Source of the DNA: Panulirus ornatus
Taxonomy: Eukaryota; Arthropoda; Malacostraca; Decapoda; Palinuridae
Direction of reading: 5' to 3'
DNA: 64,000 nt
Assembly: GCF_036320965.1 (NCBI RefSeq)
Contig: NC_092239.1
Coordinates: forward strand, 2,876,820-2,940,819
Positions 12,301 to 25,697 of the stretch are shown here, one piece after another. Position numbers and translations under genes: made by a program. Positions within the stretch are counted from its first letter, which is position 1, and every line of letters starts with the position of its first letter. The notes beneath the pieces are model-generated. The model saw only the letters and a list, made by a program, of their open reading frames with translations. It was not told the DNA's origin and made no database searches.

Positions 12301-13399
12301 TTGAATGTAGGTTTGTTAAAATGGTAGCCAAAATTAGGACATAGTAACCTCAGTGACTATTTATATCATAGTGTAGAACAAGTTATATAATATGTATTGG
12401 AATGAATTGTTCTACAGTGGCATATCCAATTACTACTGAGTCAGTATGCATAATTCCTATATCTATAGGACAATTAATGTGTAGTAGTTTTTGTCAGTAG
12501 ATAGCTGATTGTCTATTCTTTAAGCTAATGTCATATGTCTGCTTGAAACTCGATGTACATTGCAGTAGCTGTATTGTGACCAGTGAGGTCATGTGAAAGG
12601 TTACTGTATAAAAGCTTTATGTATTAGATGATGCAAGTGAAAAGCACATTGGAATGGTTGGGTAGCCAATTTTGACCCCACCTTCTCATGGTAAACTTGT
12701 TTGTACACCTCTTCAAGGGTGGAACCAATGAAATGAATACAAGCAGGGATTCCCAGTTTGTTACCTTTATCTTTTACTGTGTTATTATTTCTTTCTCTCA
12801 AATATTTACCTTTACTAGTTTTTATGTCTTATCCTTTAAACTTGCTTCAAGTTTTTTTATTGTAAAAGATTATGTACTTCATATCTTATTTCTTAAATGT
12901 ATAGTTGTTGTGTTTGCCAGAAGAGCTGACGTTGCTGTCCTTTGAGATACTGTGCACTTAGTTGCAATTCACTTAGCAGTAAGGTCTCATGGGCAGGATT
13001 AGGGAAGGGGAGGAGCAAAGGAGGTTATAAGGGTAGGTTCCTTTAATGTGAGTGACATGAGAGAAGAAGAGAAGAGAGAGAAAAATTCATAAAGGGGTTC
13101 AAGGATAGGAGGATGGATTCTTTTGTTAAGCATGGAAGAGGTTGAAAAACAATATGACAAGGTGTAGGAATGATTGGGAGGGGGATAAATGTGATTAATG
13201 CTGGAAGGAGGCTTTTAAGGGAAGATTAGGAAGGTGAGGCCCTTTTACTGTGACTGAGTTTGACTAAAATGGCATTATGTGGTATAGATGTGTAAATTCT
13301 AGGATTTTTTAGTTGCACTGTAAGACTGGAACACACATGTACGGTATGTATGCATATGCCACTATAAAGTGGGTATATAAATCTAGGGAATAGAAATGA
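9316..13399. other. AT-rich upstream region of the CCDC142-like gene
   Basis: Apart from the X-box at 11186 and a possible noncoding exon ending near 11504, nothing was recognised. 12960-13400 is purine-rich and may be the far end of the LINE remnant at 13400. Confidence 0.45.
11186..11199. promoter_or_regulatory. RFX X-box
   Basis: GTTGCTATGGCAAC is a textbook RFX-factor X-box (two GTTGC half-sites around a 4-base centre). With flanking C and G it has perfect 6-base inverted arms. It lies 3 kb upstream of the CCDC142-like start codon and about 300 bases upstream of a donor-like site (11504). Confidence 0.5.
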
Positions 13400-13791
13400 A
13401 AGAGATAAGGGTAACAGTGGAGAGACTGAATGAACAGGAAATGAGGTTGGAATACTAGAAAAAGGTATGGAAAATTGGTAGATAGTGGAGTCAGAAGTGA
13501 GGGTACTGTGGAAGGACTGGAATGGTTCCTCTGGGAGGCATATAATGAAGGCAGTAGAGGATGTGCTTTACAAGAGTGTTGGGATGAAAAAGTTGAATGG
13601 ATATAGACGAGGTCTGTAAAGGAGTTTTTTGCCCAAGCAAGTTAGGGATGTGATAAAGCAGGAGAATAACTAAAAGATAAGAATCAAGAGGATGATACTA
13701 CAAGGAAAAAAACAACGGAAGATGGAAACTTTAGGGGAGTGATGTGTGAAAAGTGTGTAGAAAACAACAAAATCTTTTGGAAGGAAATGCA

Positions 13792-13864
<73 letters not shown>

Positions 13865-14040
13865 GGTAGCATTAGAAGAAATGCTGGGGGATACCTTTTG
13901 AGTGTCAGGTGAAGCATTTAATCAATGGGTGGAGTACTTGAGAGGGCTAATGGCATTAAAGGATGGGAGTGAGGCTTTGATAAGCATGGGAATGAAGAGG
14001 AGTGAAGGAGTAAATCCAGTTAAGGAAAGAGTATCCAAGG
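13400..14040 (+). mobile_element. Old LINE remnant (region between endonuclease and RT)
   Basis: Frames with stops read KAVEDVLYKSVGMKKLNGYRRG and, after a shift, NKIFWKEMQRERER ... VVALEEML. These resemble the spacer between endonuclease and RT in LINEs of this type. The (GA)n tract at 13796-13861 is embedded in this frame as Arg-Glu codons. Decayed. It lies just upstream of the CCDC142-like start. Confidence 0.45.
13796..13861. repeat. (GA)n microsatellite inside a LINE remnant
   Basis: About 33 GA units, embedded in the decayed LINE frame at 13400-14040. Confidence 0.95.
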
Positions 14041-14188
14041 ATGAGTCTTGATTTAATATGTCAAAGCTTAGATATAATAGATTTGAAAAATCATACTAGT
14101 TTTGTTCAATATGTAATGTTTATGGTGGTTCTTTGTCATTGATCTAATGTGGCAAATTCTAAATGCTGTTGAGTTTTACATCTTACAG

Positions 14189-14213
14189 GTTTAGATAAAA
14201 GTGCTAAGTAAAG
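14189..14213 (+). other. 5'UTR segment before the CCDC142-like start
   Basis: A pyrimidine-containing acceptor ('tcttacag', AG at 14187-14188) precedes the start codon by 25 bases. This suggests that an upstream noncoding exon is spliced to this one. A possible upstream exon ends at the donor-like 'caaaggtaggt' near 11504, a few hundred bases downstream of the X-box at 11186-11199. That link is inference. Confidence 0.4.
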
Positions 14214-17200
14214 ATGATGGAAGATGTGAATGCTGAGTGTAAAAAGTTCTGCACAGAATGGGCCAACTTCCACAAAGTGACGCGAGTGCTGGTAAAAGCA
14301 ATTCGAAGGATACATCATGGAATAAAAGTAGAGCATGCGCAACTCAAGGGAAATATAAAGACGTCAAGTGTACAAGCAAAAGTGTTGGCTAGACATGAAG
14401 CTGCCTTAAAGAAAGTTGTTATGGGCCTTAGAGATTATGCAGCAAACTTTTTGGAAATGGAAGAACAGTATAGAGAACTCTTAAAATCTAGGAGTAAGTT
14501 CTGTAAAATTCATTTTAGTAGAGTAGAGGAGAGACATACTGAAGTAGAGGTACAACGGGACACAATTCTTTTCTCAGTTGAAAGTATGATAAAAGCTCAG
14601 TTAAAAATTATGGGGGGAAATTTCCATGAAAAATCAAAAGTGTTGTCAGATGCCGGTGTTTTCGAAGTTATAGCAGCATACAATGAGATACTTATAAAAC
14701 TAAAGAACATCAAGCCTAAGAAAGATGATGAATATGAAGCTGAAGATGAGGAAGAAAATGATGATTCAATGTATAGAACTGTAATGCCAGATAATCTGAT
14801 TCCTCCACTGTCATGTCTGAAACAAATGACAGCATCTAAGATTCTTCAGATTGTAGGTAGAGAGAGAGCACCTCATGTAACTAAGTGCATTGCAGATACC
14901 TTAATGCTTGAATTCAAAATGCCAACTGAAAATGGAACATTGTTGCCTTGGAAGCCTGTGAATTATAGTGGTAAATCAGGTTTGATTAGTGGTGATATAT
15001 TTGAAGATGCAATTGCTAAGGAAGAAGATGAAAATAAGATAAATCAGCAAAAGTTAGACTTAGCTTTGCGGATGGAGTTTGGAGAAGACTTTCCAGGCAC
15101 AGATTATCTTCCCGCTAATGATGCTGGAGATGTTACAAGACCTGTATGTTGTTCTAAAGTCGATTGTCTAATTAAGACTAACTCTGAGCTACTCAACTTA
15201 CTGGTTGAAAAGTTTACAAAGACTACTGGAGTCCTTGGTAAGTGTTGGATGTAAAGTACTTTAGTTCCTTCACTCTGTAATACAGTGTTATTATATACTG
15301 CATTTTACATCAGTTATTTGAAATACTCAACAAGTTTGGAAGATGCTTGAATGTAAACTACAGTATATATGTTCTAAATATGATTATGAATGTGGTCTTA
15401 CAGTTAAAGGAATGGTCAAACAAAGTAAGTCTGGGGAGAAACGTCTAAGTAAAGCTGCTAGAACCCGTATTGAAACATACTATGTGGAGAGAGTTTGGGG
15501 TGAGGGATCAGAGTTTGTTGAGGAATTGGTGCTGTGGGTTCCACCACCAGTCAGACCCCCACCATTCCCACCTCCAGCGCTCCTAATGCCTCTCAAGCTT
15601 TTCCAAGTACTGACTATCTTCCAACAGTACTGCAGTAAAGGTATGTCACATGTCTAGATTATGATATTAGGTGAGTGCTGCAAGGATGTCCTGAAACATA
15701 GTGTATTATGTACAGAGAAGACAGGGTGGAAAATGTATATTCCTTTTATTGTTAGAAGACAATACATTAAAGTATTGACCTTGGTACAGAATTTGTGAGG
15801 GATTAGGTAAGCTGCATTAGTTATCAGTACAGTTTTTTTATCTGGCATTCAGCTAAACATAAAGCTCTTATGTTTGGAATATCCAAAATCTCAGTACAGT
15901 TTTATTCAGCATATCTTAGCCTACTCTTGGTATTTGTTGAAAGTTCGTAATACTGCAGTAGTTCCCACCATTGTTGCTTAGCTATGTTGTTTACAGTTTT
16001 CTTATCCAAGCTTCAGTTCCTGATTTCCACAGTAATTCACACTCATCACATGGACTTAATTTATCTTTGGATATTTTCTGCATCATCCAGTTATGGCATT
16101 CAGTTCTTGTAATTTATCAATGGACGTATCTTCTGACAAAGGAGAAAAATGTAAACAGTAGTACTCATACTGCACATAGATAGTTGAAAGGTGTACCAGA
16201 TTGATGAGAGAATACAGTTGTTGTTAATCACTCAATAGTAATATCATGACCAAAGTAAAGGACAACGGTTCAAATTTTTCACAGAATTAGAACAAGTTAA
16301 GCAAAGGAAATACGGTACTGTGGAACAGGAGCATGATGTTGAAAAAATATTTGTAGTATATACAGTATTGATGAATTGATCTTGTGACTGGCACGGTAAC
16401 ATACTCAACTGCCGTGATCCAAAGTCCTGGATGATAAAGCTTTCCCTGTATAGAGATCTCAGGGCAGAGAAACAAATGATGGATATGTTTTGTTGTAAGA
16501 GAATGATGGATACTATGCATAAGATTTTGAAGGATCAAGTAATTATTTAAAAATGATGACTGAGAGGAGATGATAAGAATGGCACTACCTCGCAGACACA
16601 GGAAACGGCAATCAAGTATAATAGATACATAAATGTTAGCAAAATATCCCACTCTCCCCCCACACAACTGGCTTTGTACTCAATCACTCCACTACCACAT
16701 TACGGTAGATGATACAGAACATATCTTGGGTGGATTCCACCAACCACAGCCTCACTGTCGCACAGTAAATTGTTTTACACTGTTCACTGACACATCCTCT
16801 CATAAAAAAGATTCTTGACACCACCCTCCACAGTTATAGAAAAAAAATCAGGTGGTCAAATTGTAGTTGGCAATAAAGCCGGAATCACTCACAAAAGCTT
16901 AATGTCTAGAATCTTTAAGGTCTATATTGGAGTCGCCCAAGGAGCAGTTGTTTCTCCAACCCTCTTCAATGTCTTCTTATATGACCTCCCATTAACTCTT
17001 GAAGAATACAGCCTGAAGATTCTCTCATTTTTAAGGACTCTACAGAAAATTTCGTACAAAAACTGCTCACTTAGTCTCATGTTAGATGTAGTGTAGGATT
17101 GAGTTTCTGGTTTAAAGGGTAGCTCATACATCCAGTTGAACCTTAACCTAAATGAAATATGAAGGAGGTTTATGCTTTTATTTATTCTTGAGGACCCAGT

Positions 17201-20200
17201 TCATAAGTGATTTTTACTCATGATCACCATTGCAGTGTATACGGATGGCATTATCTGTATCTGAAAACTGTACACTCAATATTGTAAGTATGTAAATAAC
17301 TTTTTGATATCTGAACAGATTCTGCTATATACCCTTTTCATTGTTATACCAATTGTACACTATTTTCCTATCATATTGTATGATGTGCATATTTTTCAGC
17401 TCTTATACCTGAATCCTGTTTTACAAGTTGTGAGGGCGTGGTAGATGAGTGTCGACACTTAGCCACAAGTTCATTTATAGACAGGGGTATGGTAAGGGGA
17501 GTTGGTGCATATGCTCGCTCATCCCCTGAACCTTACCAACTACCTGATGCGAATTTCTGTACTGTAGGTGGTAAGAGGTTGTATTTTTACTTCCATGAAT
17601 TCTTAAAATGTCATAAGATCAGTGAGGCCTGCTTATGATCATGTAATATTTATATAGACAACCAAAAACAGAAAATATTTGAGATGCAACAAGTAACTTT
17701 TTTTTTTGTACAGGTGATGGCTTTGGAGATGTAGTTCAGTTACTAGTTTGGGAAATTAATGAAATAGAAAAAACTGAGGTGGAGAAGGAACCCAAAGACT
17801 GGCCTGTAGGGGATGAAGTAAGTGATTGTGTGTTTGGAATAGGCTGTAACTTTCTGGTTGGGGGAGTCTGTAACAGTCTCATAAAAGATATCACTTTCTG
17901 ATTTAGGTTGATTGCATCTTTTGGTTGTAATATGAAGATTTCATGAGAGGAACTAGGGAAAGATGTATGAAAAGGATAACATTATTGCTAATTTGAGATG
18001 TAAAGAAAGAAATATGATCCCTCCAATAAATCAAACCTACAGTATGATATCATCAGTCGAGTCTCAGAAACCACTGTTCCATCCAAGTTCCTAGTATGGT
18101 ATGGTGTTTTGAGGCTTAGGGATTGCAACTTTGTAGCGGAAGTTTATTACCCTTTAAGAACTTTAGGATTTTCTATAAATTCCATTTGAAAGTTACAATA
18201 GCTTTTCCCTAAAGTAAAGGTAAATATTTTCTTTCCAGATTATTTAACAATTAGAAATTATTCTTTTACATCCTGCTTAACTTGGTTCACAGTAAAGAAC
18301 CTCTTTTGTTCCTGCTTGGAAGTCCAATTTCTTTATCATCTTTTTTATGGGAAGGTATCACATGTCTTCTAGCAATCCAAAAACATGAAATCCACTTCTC
18401 CATTTCTTTTAACTAGACTTGTGCTTACTCTGTTACAGATGTGTTGAAAATTTGTTATTCATGACCTCTTTGCTGTTCATTTGTACATATAATGTAGAAC
18501 AGCTTTTAAAATTCACAGTTCCGTTCAACAGGTAGGGCTGCTTCTTAGGCTAGGAGCAACAGTCAATTCAATGCTTTGTTGGCTACAGCTTCATTCGACT
18601 CACCTTCTGCACACCTGGAACACAGCCCCCTACTACCTCCTCACTCAAGCTGACTTACCTAGAGTTATAGAAGAACTAAAGAAGCTAAGGGTAAGTGGAT
18701 GAAAATTGTATTAAAGTTTAACAATACTCTAATGATAGTGTTGATCCTCATTGTTCTGTGAGTAGACAACTCACTAGAAGAGTTAAACCCATTCTCCCAA
18801 GTTTTCATTTATTTTCAGCTTGCCCCAAAGAGGGCTTAGAAAATAGATAAAAGCTTAGGAAAATATACTCTAACTTTTCCTGTTAGTTATGGAGATACTA
18901 CTGTAAATGCATCTTTGACATGAGGAATCAGACAATGACGGTCTCTTTTCACAAGCTTAAAGCTGACTCTTTCGTGTGGATGACATTGAATTAACATCTT
19001 GTGGATTTTTTATTGCAACTGTATTACTCATAATGTTACAGATCCAGGAAAGAGATAACCTCATCAAGACAGATGATATGGCTCGGCTACTGTATGCCAT
19101 GTCTCGTGACAAACTTGTGAAAATTATTGAAGATATTGTAGAGAAGACAAAGGTAGGAATTTCATTTGCATTTCTTTTGTTCAGTGTTACTTGCAGGTGT
19201 TGTTTGTTTTCCACCATTTTTATTATGTAGATAATGTCATCTATCATTTATCTCAGTAATTCACTTACATTTTGTTTTCCCTATATGGAGAGGCCACCTC
19301 CAAGATTACCTTAAGTCATTTAGTCACTGGTTATGAGCATCTGCTTACTTCATATGTTTAAAGGTGATCAAAGAGGATGAATTCTCATGGATATGTCTTA
19401 TTTTCTGTGGTAAAACTAGTGTTGTAACCCCCTTGTGGCAAGAGTTCTCTCAGATGTTCATTAGGGGTCTGTCTACAAGTGAGAAATATAGTTTGTGATA
19501 GATTTGAAATTCCATGATATTACAAAGAATAATTCTTATTACTTTATTCTATCTTCAGGACTATGAAGCAGAGACAGTGGAAGCTGTTAGTGCTGTCTGT
19601 CGAACTGTGAGTCTGGCCCAGTTACAAAATTCCATGCCCAAACCACAGATATGGCGGGGAATTGGCCGTATTCCTCATGAACCACATTTCTATGTCTATG
19701 AATATATTGGTATGATCTCTGACAGTGTTTTAAGGCATTATGTGTTGATGTATTCGTGAGCTTTTGTGATGTAGTAGTTAGTATCGCTGATAATGAATCA
19801 CATGCGGACATGCCAAGGTATGAATCTTGGACAGGACTGTTAATTCAGAGCCAAACTAGCTGTTCATCTTTCTCTTCGGGCTCTTTGATGAATGGGTATT
19901 TAATGTAGGTTAGGATGTATATATGTACTTTTACCTCTACCTTTCTGCCCCAGGATTCCCTTTTCTGCAGCACTCAGGAAGCTGGCTTCATCCATCAGGT
20001 TGGACCACAGGTCAAAATGTATGGTGAAGTTGTGTGCATGTTCATGTGGAGTGAGCACAGGACAGCTGAGGTTTAAGTGTTCAGTGGGGAAGTTGCATCT
20101 GAGGCATGAGGGGGTATTATGTTATGCTGAATCATTGTTTGTAATGCTTGAGGTGGGTGGTGTTCAGGACGCAGATGAGGAACAGTAACTTGCACATGTC

Positions 20201-23200
20201 TAATGAGTATAGTGTCAGGCATATGTATGTCTGGGGTAGTGGTGTGTAAGACTGGGTTGGGGGGGTGGCTCTTTGGTGCTCGTTGGAATAATTCCACAAA
20301 GTATTATGTTTCACCCACTATACCAGTCCACAACACACTCTTTATGCATTCCCTGCCATACTCAATCTCTCTTACACCCCTTAATTGCTTTCTTCATTTT
20401 CATCTAGTCTTACCTTATGTTCCCCTCAAATAACTCATTTCCACAGCCTGGATTCTTGACGTCTTTGACTCATCCCATGTCTGTGTTTTGGCTTCATAGG
20501 TCAGGTTCAGGAGGACTCTGCTGTCCCTTAGTCCTTTCTGCACTTCCATACTTACACCTCTTCCCTTCAATATTTTATTAAGAGACCCATCAGCTCTTCT
20601 ACTCTGTACTGCTCTCTCTCTCGTATCACTCTGTCCAAATCACCTAACTGACACTAGATAGCTCCCAAATACATAAATTCCTGTGCCTCCTTTGTATGTG
20701 TAAGCATAACCATACTCCACTTGTAACTCGCCACACTGCAACTGAAAAATTTTAAAAGATTAGTTTCACAGCAACATAAATTTTTTCAGCTTTTGTATCA
20801 TGTTCACCTTTTTATGTATTCAAAGTAAAATGCCTTTGTTGGAGTTTTCTCACACATATTGATTAACAAGCACCTCTATGATTTAATATGCTTTCCCCTT
20901 ATGATAAGCATCTTCCACAGCTGCAGTATTAGAACCAGTACTGGATGCTGTTTCAAAACTCGGTGTGGTGTTGCAGCGACGTGCAGGAGCTACCATATTA
21001 AAAGTTGTTTGTTATGCATGGTTGGAACACATTAGAATTCAGAAGATAAAGTTTTCCCTTTGGGGTGCACAACAGTTGTTGAAAGGTATGTGAATATTTT
21101 AAACACAAGTAAGGGCATTTGAGTTTTAGTCTTCTAACACTTTGGTTTCCACTAAAAGAGAAACAGTTTCTCTGAAAAAAGTTTATGTATAAGCCAAAAT
21201 ATTAGAAGAGTAAAACTCAAAACCTCTCCTGTGTTTACTCACCATCCCAATCCACATTGTTTTTGAATATTATTTGGTATTATTAGAAAGTAACTATTTA
21301 TCATTAGTCTCATGCTGTATTCCATGAAAGCAGTTTACAATATGTCATAAATAGTATTTTAATAGATTCTCTGCTGCAATGCCGTTGAATAATCCTGAGG
21401 TGACTGAAAATGATATTTAGGCAGACATGTATGTCTTTTGGTGCTTTAAGATTAGAGGTAAGGAGAAAGATTAATAGCTATCATGGTAAGAATGATTTTA
21501 CAAAGGTGTAGGCAAGAAGAACAATAAAGCATTAAATGAGTGGAACATCTTAGGGTATAGATGGTATGATGGGTAAGATGGTGAAACTGCTGTGGAATGG
21601 ATCTGGAAAGTGTGTTTGGAAGCATGAAAAAAGTTGTCAAGTGCATGATGACTGGACAAAGGCCATAGTTGTCACATTGTATAAAGGAAAGTGGAATAAA
21701 AGAGAGTATAAGTATTACTGTATAGAGGATTGTCTCACAGTGCCAATTACAAGGTGTCTTGTGGGATATTGATTGATCATTTAAGAAGGATCCCTTCCTG
21801 TGGAGGAACGCTGAGGGTTAGGAAGGGAAGAGTGCGTAGATCAGATGTTTGCACATGGAAAGATAGTGTGATAAATCTTACATAGATAGAAGGTGTGTGC
21901 AGCATTTATGGATTTAGGAAAGGCCTATGATAAAGTGAATAGGAAGACAGGAAAGTTTTTTTACTTTACATATGTTCACGGGAGACATTTGAATGCTATG
22001 AAGAGCTTTTATAATGGATGTAGTTGAATACTTTTTAATGGAGTCTACCATCAAAACCATAGTGCATTGTTTTGATACAGTCTCTTTTCCCATCGCATAC
22101 TTCTTACTGGATTATTATCTGCTACTAGTCCCTGAGCCATCAAGTCATCCCTTATTACAAGAGCTAAACCCCATCATCCTTTCTGTTCTTTTTCTTTTCT
22201 TGTCAGGATTTATAATTCATGAAAAGTCAGGTGTGTTTTCTTCTTTTTGATAAGTTTTGTCTTGACACCCTAGCAATATCTGATTTGATTTTGTCTGTGC
22301 AGTTTCTGAACTTTAGTTCTCTGCCACTGCATTCATGTTTACCACTTTCAGTTGTATTGTTCTAGTGTGTCATAATCCTGGTCTCTGATCTCAAGATGTG
22401 GTTGTCTTGCTCTCTGTTCTTTTTCAGATTTTCATGCACTAGCAGAATGGTTGCAGAAATACCCAGGTCTGGCACCGGAAGCTCGTACTCAGGTCTTAGC
22501 AGTGGATGTGTTACGAGAATGTGAGGGTGTGGCAAGGTTACTCATGAGACAACCTCCTTTAGTTGTAGGGTATACCTCACAAAACCAAGTGGCACCCATG
22601 GGTCCTATCAGTGCAGGTGAGAACATTAATCTTCTTTCTTTACCTTCACTTTAACTACTACCATCTGAACTGTGGTTGATAAATGAATATGAACCTAGGT
22701 CAGAATACAGTCTTACTAATCAAACCTTGACCATTTGGTGTGCCAGATGTTGGTTTTGGAAAATATTCCAAGTTTGGGTGATATACTTGCACATCATATT
22801 TTACATGTACTTTCTGTGAGTTTTTATATCCAATTTGTTAACAACAGAGTTTCAGTTAAAACCATTTAACATTTTGTTTTAACCATAGATCTTAATCATT
22901 TACCGAACTTCAGCATCTCCATAAAACAGGTGTTACTCCATCTTTAAATTTGTTGACCATTCCCACCTTAGTCTCATAACTTCTTGAAGATTATTCCTTC
23001 TATATGCTTTTCATTGCCTCCCTTATTAGTATTAACAATTAATGTATCAAAAGCTCCTTAATCAGAGAAAATTGAGCTCTGCATATTATAGATATGATTA
23101 GTTTTGTTATTAGATTCAACACGTAGATGGGGATCAAGAATATGTGACATAAAGTGTTATAGAAATGTACGGGGAAGATTCTTCTTCAGCTAACCAACAT

Positions 23201-23582
23201 TGAATGCAGCTTAGAATATGGGGAATTAAACTTACACAATCATTAGTAATGCTTTGAATATGCAAAAGATATGCCATATAATGTATTGTCCAGGGTCTTT
23301 GAGAGGGATCAGGATTATTAGGGTGTGGTTGATAGCCTGTTAAGGCCCAGAAAATATTTTTTTGACTTGAAACCATTTTTATTGAAAATAGCAACCAAAT
23401 ACATACCACACGTTTCTTTTTCAGGACGGAAACATGATAAAGAAGTCAAACTAAGTCCAGATAATGATGACATCCCAGCAGAAATGTATGTCCCAAATCA
23501 GCAGCTATGGCTGTCATTGAGAGCACGACCAGCTTCCTCTGTTTGTGTCAAGATGGGTTCCTGTTGTTCCTGGCCTTACTAA
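14214..23582 (+). CDS. CCDC142: CCDC142-like protein, 10 coding exons, 822 aa
   Basis: Seen: exons 14214-15237, 15404-15640, 17400-17570, 17714-17817, 18532-18690, 19042-19152, 19559-19709, 20921-21085, 22428-22616 and 23425-23582 join in a single open frame. Every border is GT-AG and every phase fits (1,1,1,0,0,0,1,1,1). The start is the first of two adjacent ATGs, 25 bases after a likely 5'UTR acceptor (AG 14187-14188). Residues 1-165 are helical and charged, 171-184 form an acidic patch (DDEYEAEDEEENDD), and residues about 512-822 form the conserved-looking C-terminal domain ('LRLGA', 'AWLEHIR', 'KFSLWGAQQLL', ending near 'NQQLWLSLRARP'). Known: CCDC142 is a poorly characterised animal protein of about 750 aa with this C-terminal domain. 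Inference: orthology rests on recalled motif similarity, not on an alignment. Introns 2, 7 and 8 carry LINE/SINE debris. No strong polyadenylation signal follows (ATTAAA near 24862, AATAAA near 25636). Molecular function is unknown. Confidence 0.7.
16583..16625 (+). repeat. Solo LINE/SINE tail, diverged
   Basis: 'ggcactacctcgcagacaca' followed by 'ggaaacggcaatcaagtata' is a mutated version of the tail. It lies in intron 2 of the CCDC142-like gene. Confidence 0.5.
16800..17040 (+). mobile_element. LINE remnant of a different family in intron 2 of the CCDC142-like gene
   Basis: The frame 16815-17096 contains GVAQGAVVSPTLFNVFLYDLP followed by LKILSF, which matches the RT block 'G-x-P-Q-G-x-V-L-S-P-x-L-F-N' of Jockey/CR1-like LINEs. 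The following YADD block is lost. Decayed fragment. Confidence 0.7.
19768..19925 (+). mobile_element. Degenerate tRNA-derived SINE in intron 7
   Basis: An A-box-like 'tagtagttagta' near 19772, a B-box-like 'ggtatgaatcttgg' at 19817-19830 and the body phrase 'actagctgttcatc' match the SINE family of 53.8 and 61.3 kb in order and spacing, with many substitutions. Confidence 0.5.
19935..20012 (-). repeat. Dispersed repeat shared with 27963-28055
   Basis: The complement contains 'gacctgtggtccaacctgat' and 'agcttcctgag', closely matching 'gacctgtggccccaccctgt' and 'agcttcctgag' at 27963-28055. Type unknown. Confidence 0.5.
20280..20760 (-). mobile_element. Old LINE remnant (RT C-terminal region) in intron 7
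   Basis: The reverse strand reads LTYEAKTQTWDES, then SRIQAVEMSYLRG, typical of the region after the RT domain in RTE/Jockey-like elements. Stops and shifts are frequent. No function is expected. Confidence 0.6.
21430..22040 (+). mobile_element. Old LINE RT remnant in intron 8
   Basis: Frames contain WTKAIVVTLYKGKWNKREYKYY (compare W-x-x-A-x-I-V-P-L-Y-K-G-K-G-D of copy 1) and further on AFMDLGKAYDKVNRK, the first catalytic block. Broken by several stops and shifts. Confidence 0.7.
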
Positions 23583-25390
23583 TATGTAGATTGGTGAACA
23601 TGAACTTTTGTATGGTTAGTTGTTGGTGGTTCACCTCCCCACTATGCATTGAGAAGATTTGCAGATGATTCTTCTTGCCTCAGTAACTAATGGATTTAAT
23701 TAGTTAACACAGACATTAAGCTCCTTATCTTGACCAAACATGTGTAATGACATAATGACAAGGTTAGAAACAAAGTGCCTATTACATACTGGCAGTGTCT
23801 GTGTATGCACCAGTCTTATGAGTCAATAGAGAAGCATCTAGTATTTTGGGGATATTGCTGTTTAGAATCCAATAGGCCCATAACCTTAGAAAACCATCCT
23901 ACTGTGTAGTGATGGTGGTGAAGAATGTTTGGTGAACAAATATTTCAGGTTCAGGTACAAACCTTATTCACTCTTAACAGAGTGGGTGAGGTTTTCATTT
24001 GGTTGTCACTGTTACAGGGTGAAATTATATATATTTTCAGTGAAGAACTGTATCCCTGATGAATGCAGTGTGGATTATCATTTACAAATTGGTGTTGATA
24101 ATGATTCACTTACTGTTTTGTTAGTATATGATTATTTGAAATTATATATTCATCGTTGATATAGTGAGAATTTTTCATTAAGTGAAGGATCTCAAACACA
24201 AGTTTAGTATCAAAACTTTTCCAACCATAATTAGATAAAGGATTATGAAATTGGAATGATGTTTGATGAGTGTTGAATAACTTACATATAACACGCAGGT
24301 AGGGGTTTTGAAATTATTCTAGCTTCCTATATCTTGTTCAGAACATCTTATAAATGTTAAACGTTATCTGGTGAATACCACAAAATGCAAGAAAATGTTG
24401 AGTGTAGTATTACATAGGGAAGTTTTCAAGTCTTTTTACAATGTTCACCTTTTTCCTGCACTGGAAGCAGGGTAATGCATGAACAAACTTATTCTGTTTT
24501 GGATACTGAATATAAAGAAAGAGGTCCTGTGGTGAATCCAAGAATAACTGGGGATCATATTTAACCACAGAATGGCATGGAATCTCCCTAACTGAAAGTA
24601 TTCATTCATGTAAAAGGTTTTTCTCCTTATCTAAAACTTGGAAGAAATATGGAAAATTGTAATGATTAACTTGTTTGAAAGTTTTGTCTTGGACCTTCCC
24701 CTATACAGAAAAACTCTGGCTGTGCTGCTGATTCCATTGAAAACATTTTTGCATCGAACTATAGATTTATGTATTATAACTCAGAAAGTCTAGTTTAAAT
24801 ACAGATAGAACCAATAATCTATGGAATGTAACTTACATAACATTAACTGAATCAAACTGATTAAATTGCTCCCTATTACATTAATTTTTTGTGTCAATTA
24901 TATCCATTTTACACTTCACACTTACCCTAGAAATAGGGGGGAGAGAATGCTACTCACTTGTCACCTGCATGTTGTAGAAGGTGACTGTGAAGGGCAGGAG
25001 GTTGGGGGGGGGGGGGGGGGGAATCAAAAATCATCCTCTTCTATATTGTTACTTTTAAAAGTAGGAGTTCAGGAAGGAGCCAAACCAGGATCTTTCCTCA
25101 GGGGGGGTCAGGGTGAGGGCTGTGAATGAGCATGGTTGTAACCAAAATGACAAGAAGGGAGATGGCAGAAATGCTTGATGAGGAAAACCTGATATTCTAT
25201 CTCTGACAGAAACTAATGAGGTGGAGTGGTGCAGAAATGTTCAGTGAATGATATCCAGGATTAGTAAGAGGCCAGTAGTCTAGGATAGGGTGGCATTTCT
25301 GATGTAGAATGAGGACTATGCGAGGAATTATACTGTGGTTTGATGTGGGCTGGAATGAAAATATATTGTGAAAGTGATTGTTAGTGTTTA
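23583..25390. other. 3' flank of the CCDC142-like gene
   Basis: AT-rich, probably 3'UTR and intergenic DNA. A G-run lies at about 25005-25021. No protein motifs. Confidence 0.45.
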
Positions 25391-25600
25391 AGCACTAAAA
25401 AGAAAAGTCAAGAAGAAAAATTCATTATGGGAGGACCTGAGGGAATGCTTTGACAGTTTTGATGTAAAATATCAAATCAGAGTGTCTAGGTATCAGAATG
25501 TAAGGGTCTTGAAGCAATGGAGAGAATAGTTTGGGAAAATGGGGTTTCTAGTGCAAATGAATATGGGGAAAAGTTTGTCAAACCATATACTGAAAGAGAA
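25390..25600 (+). mobile_element. Possible LINE endonuclease-region remnant
   Basis: One frame reads SLWEDLRECFDSF, resembling the W-x-x-L-x-E-x-L-x-x-F region before the GD-x-N-A block of LINE endonucleases. The rest is not recognisable. It could be the decayed 5' part of an older insertion rather than of copy 1. Confidence 0.25.
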
Positions 25601-25697
25601 ATAATGATCATGAGCAATAATTCCATAAATTCATGAATAAAGTGGCATAAGGGAGTATATAATTACCATATCATCTTTACTGGTATGAACAAAGCTA

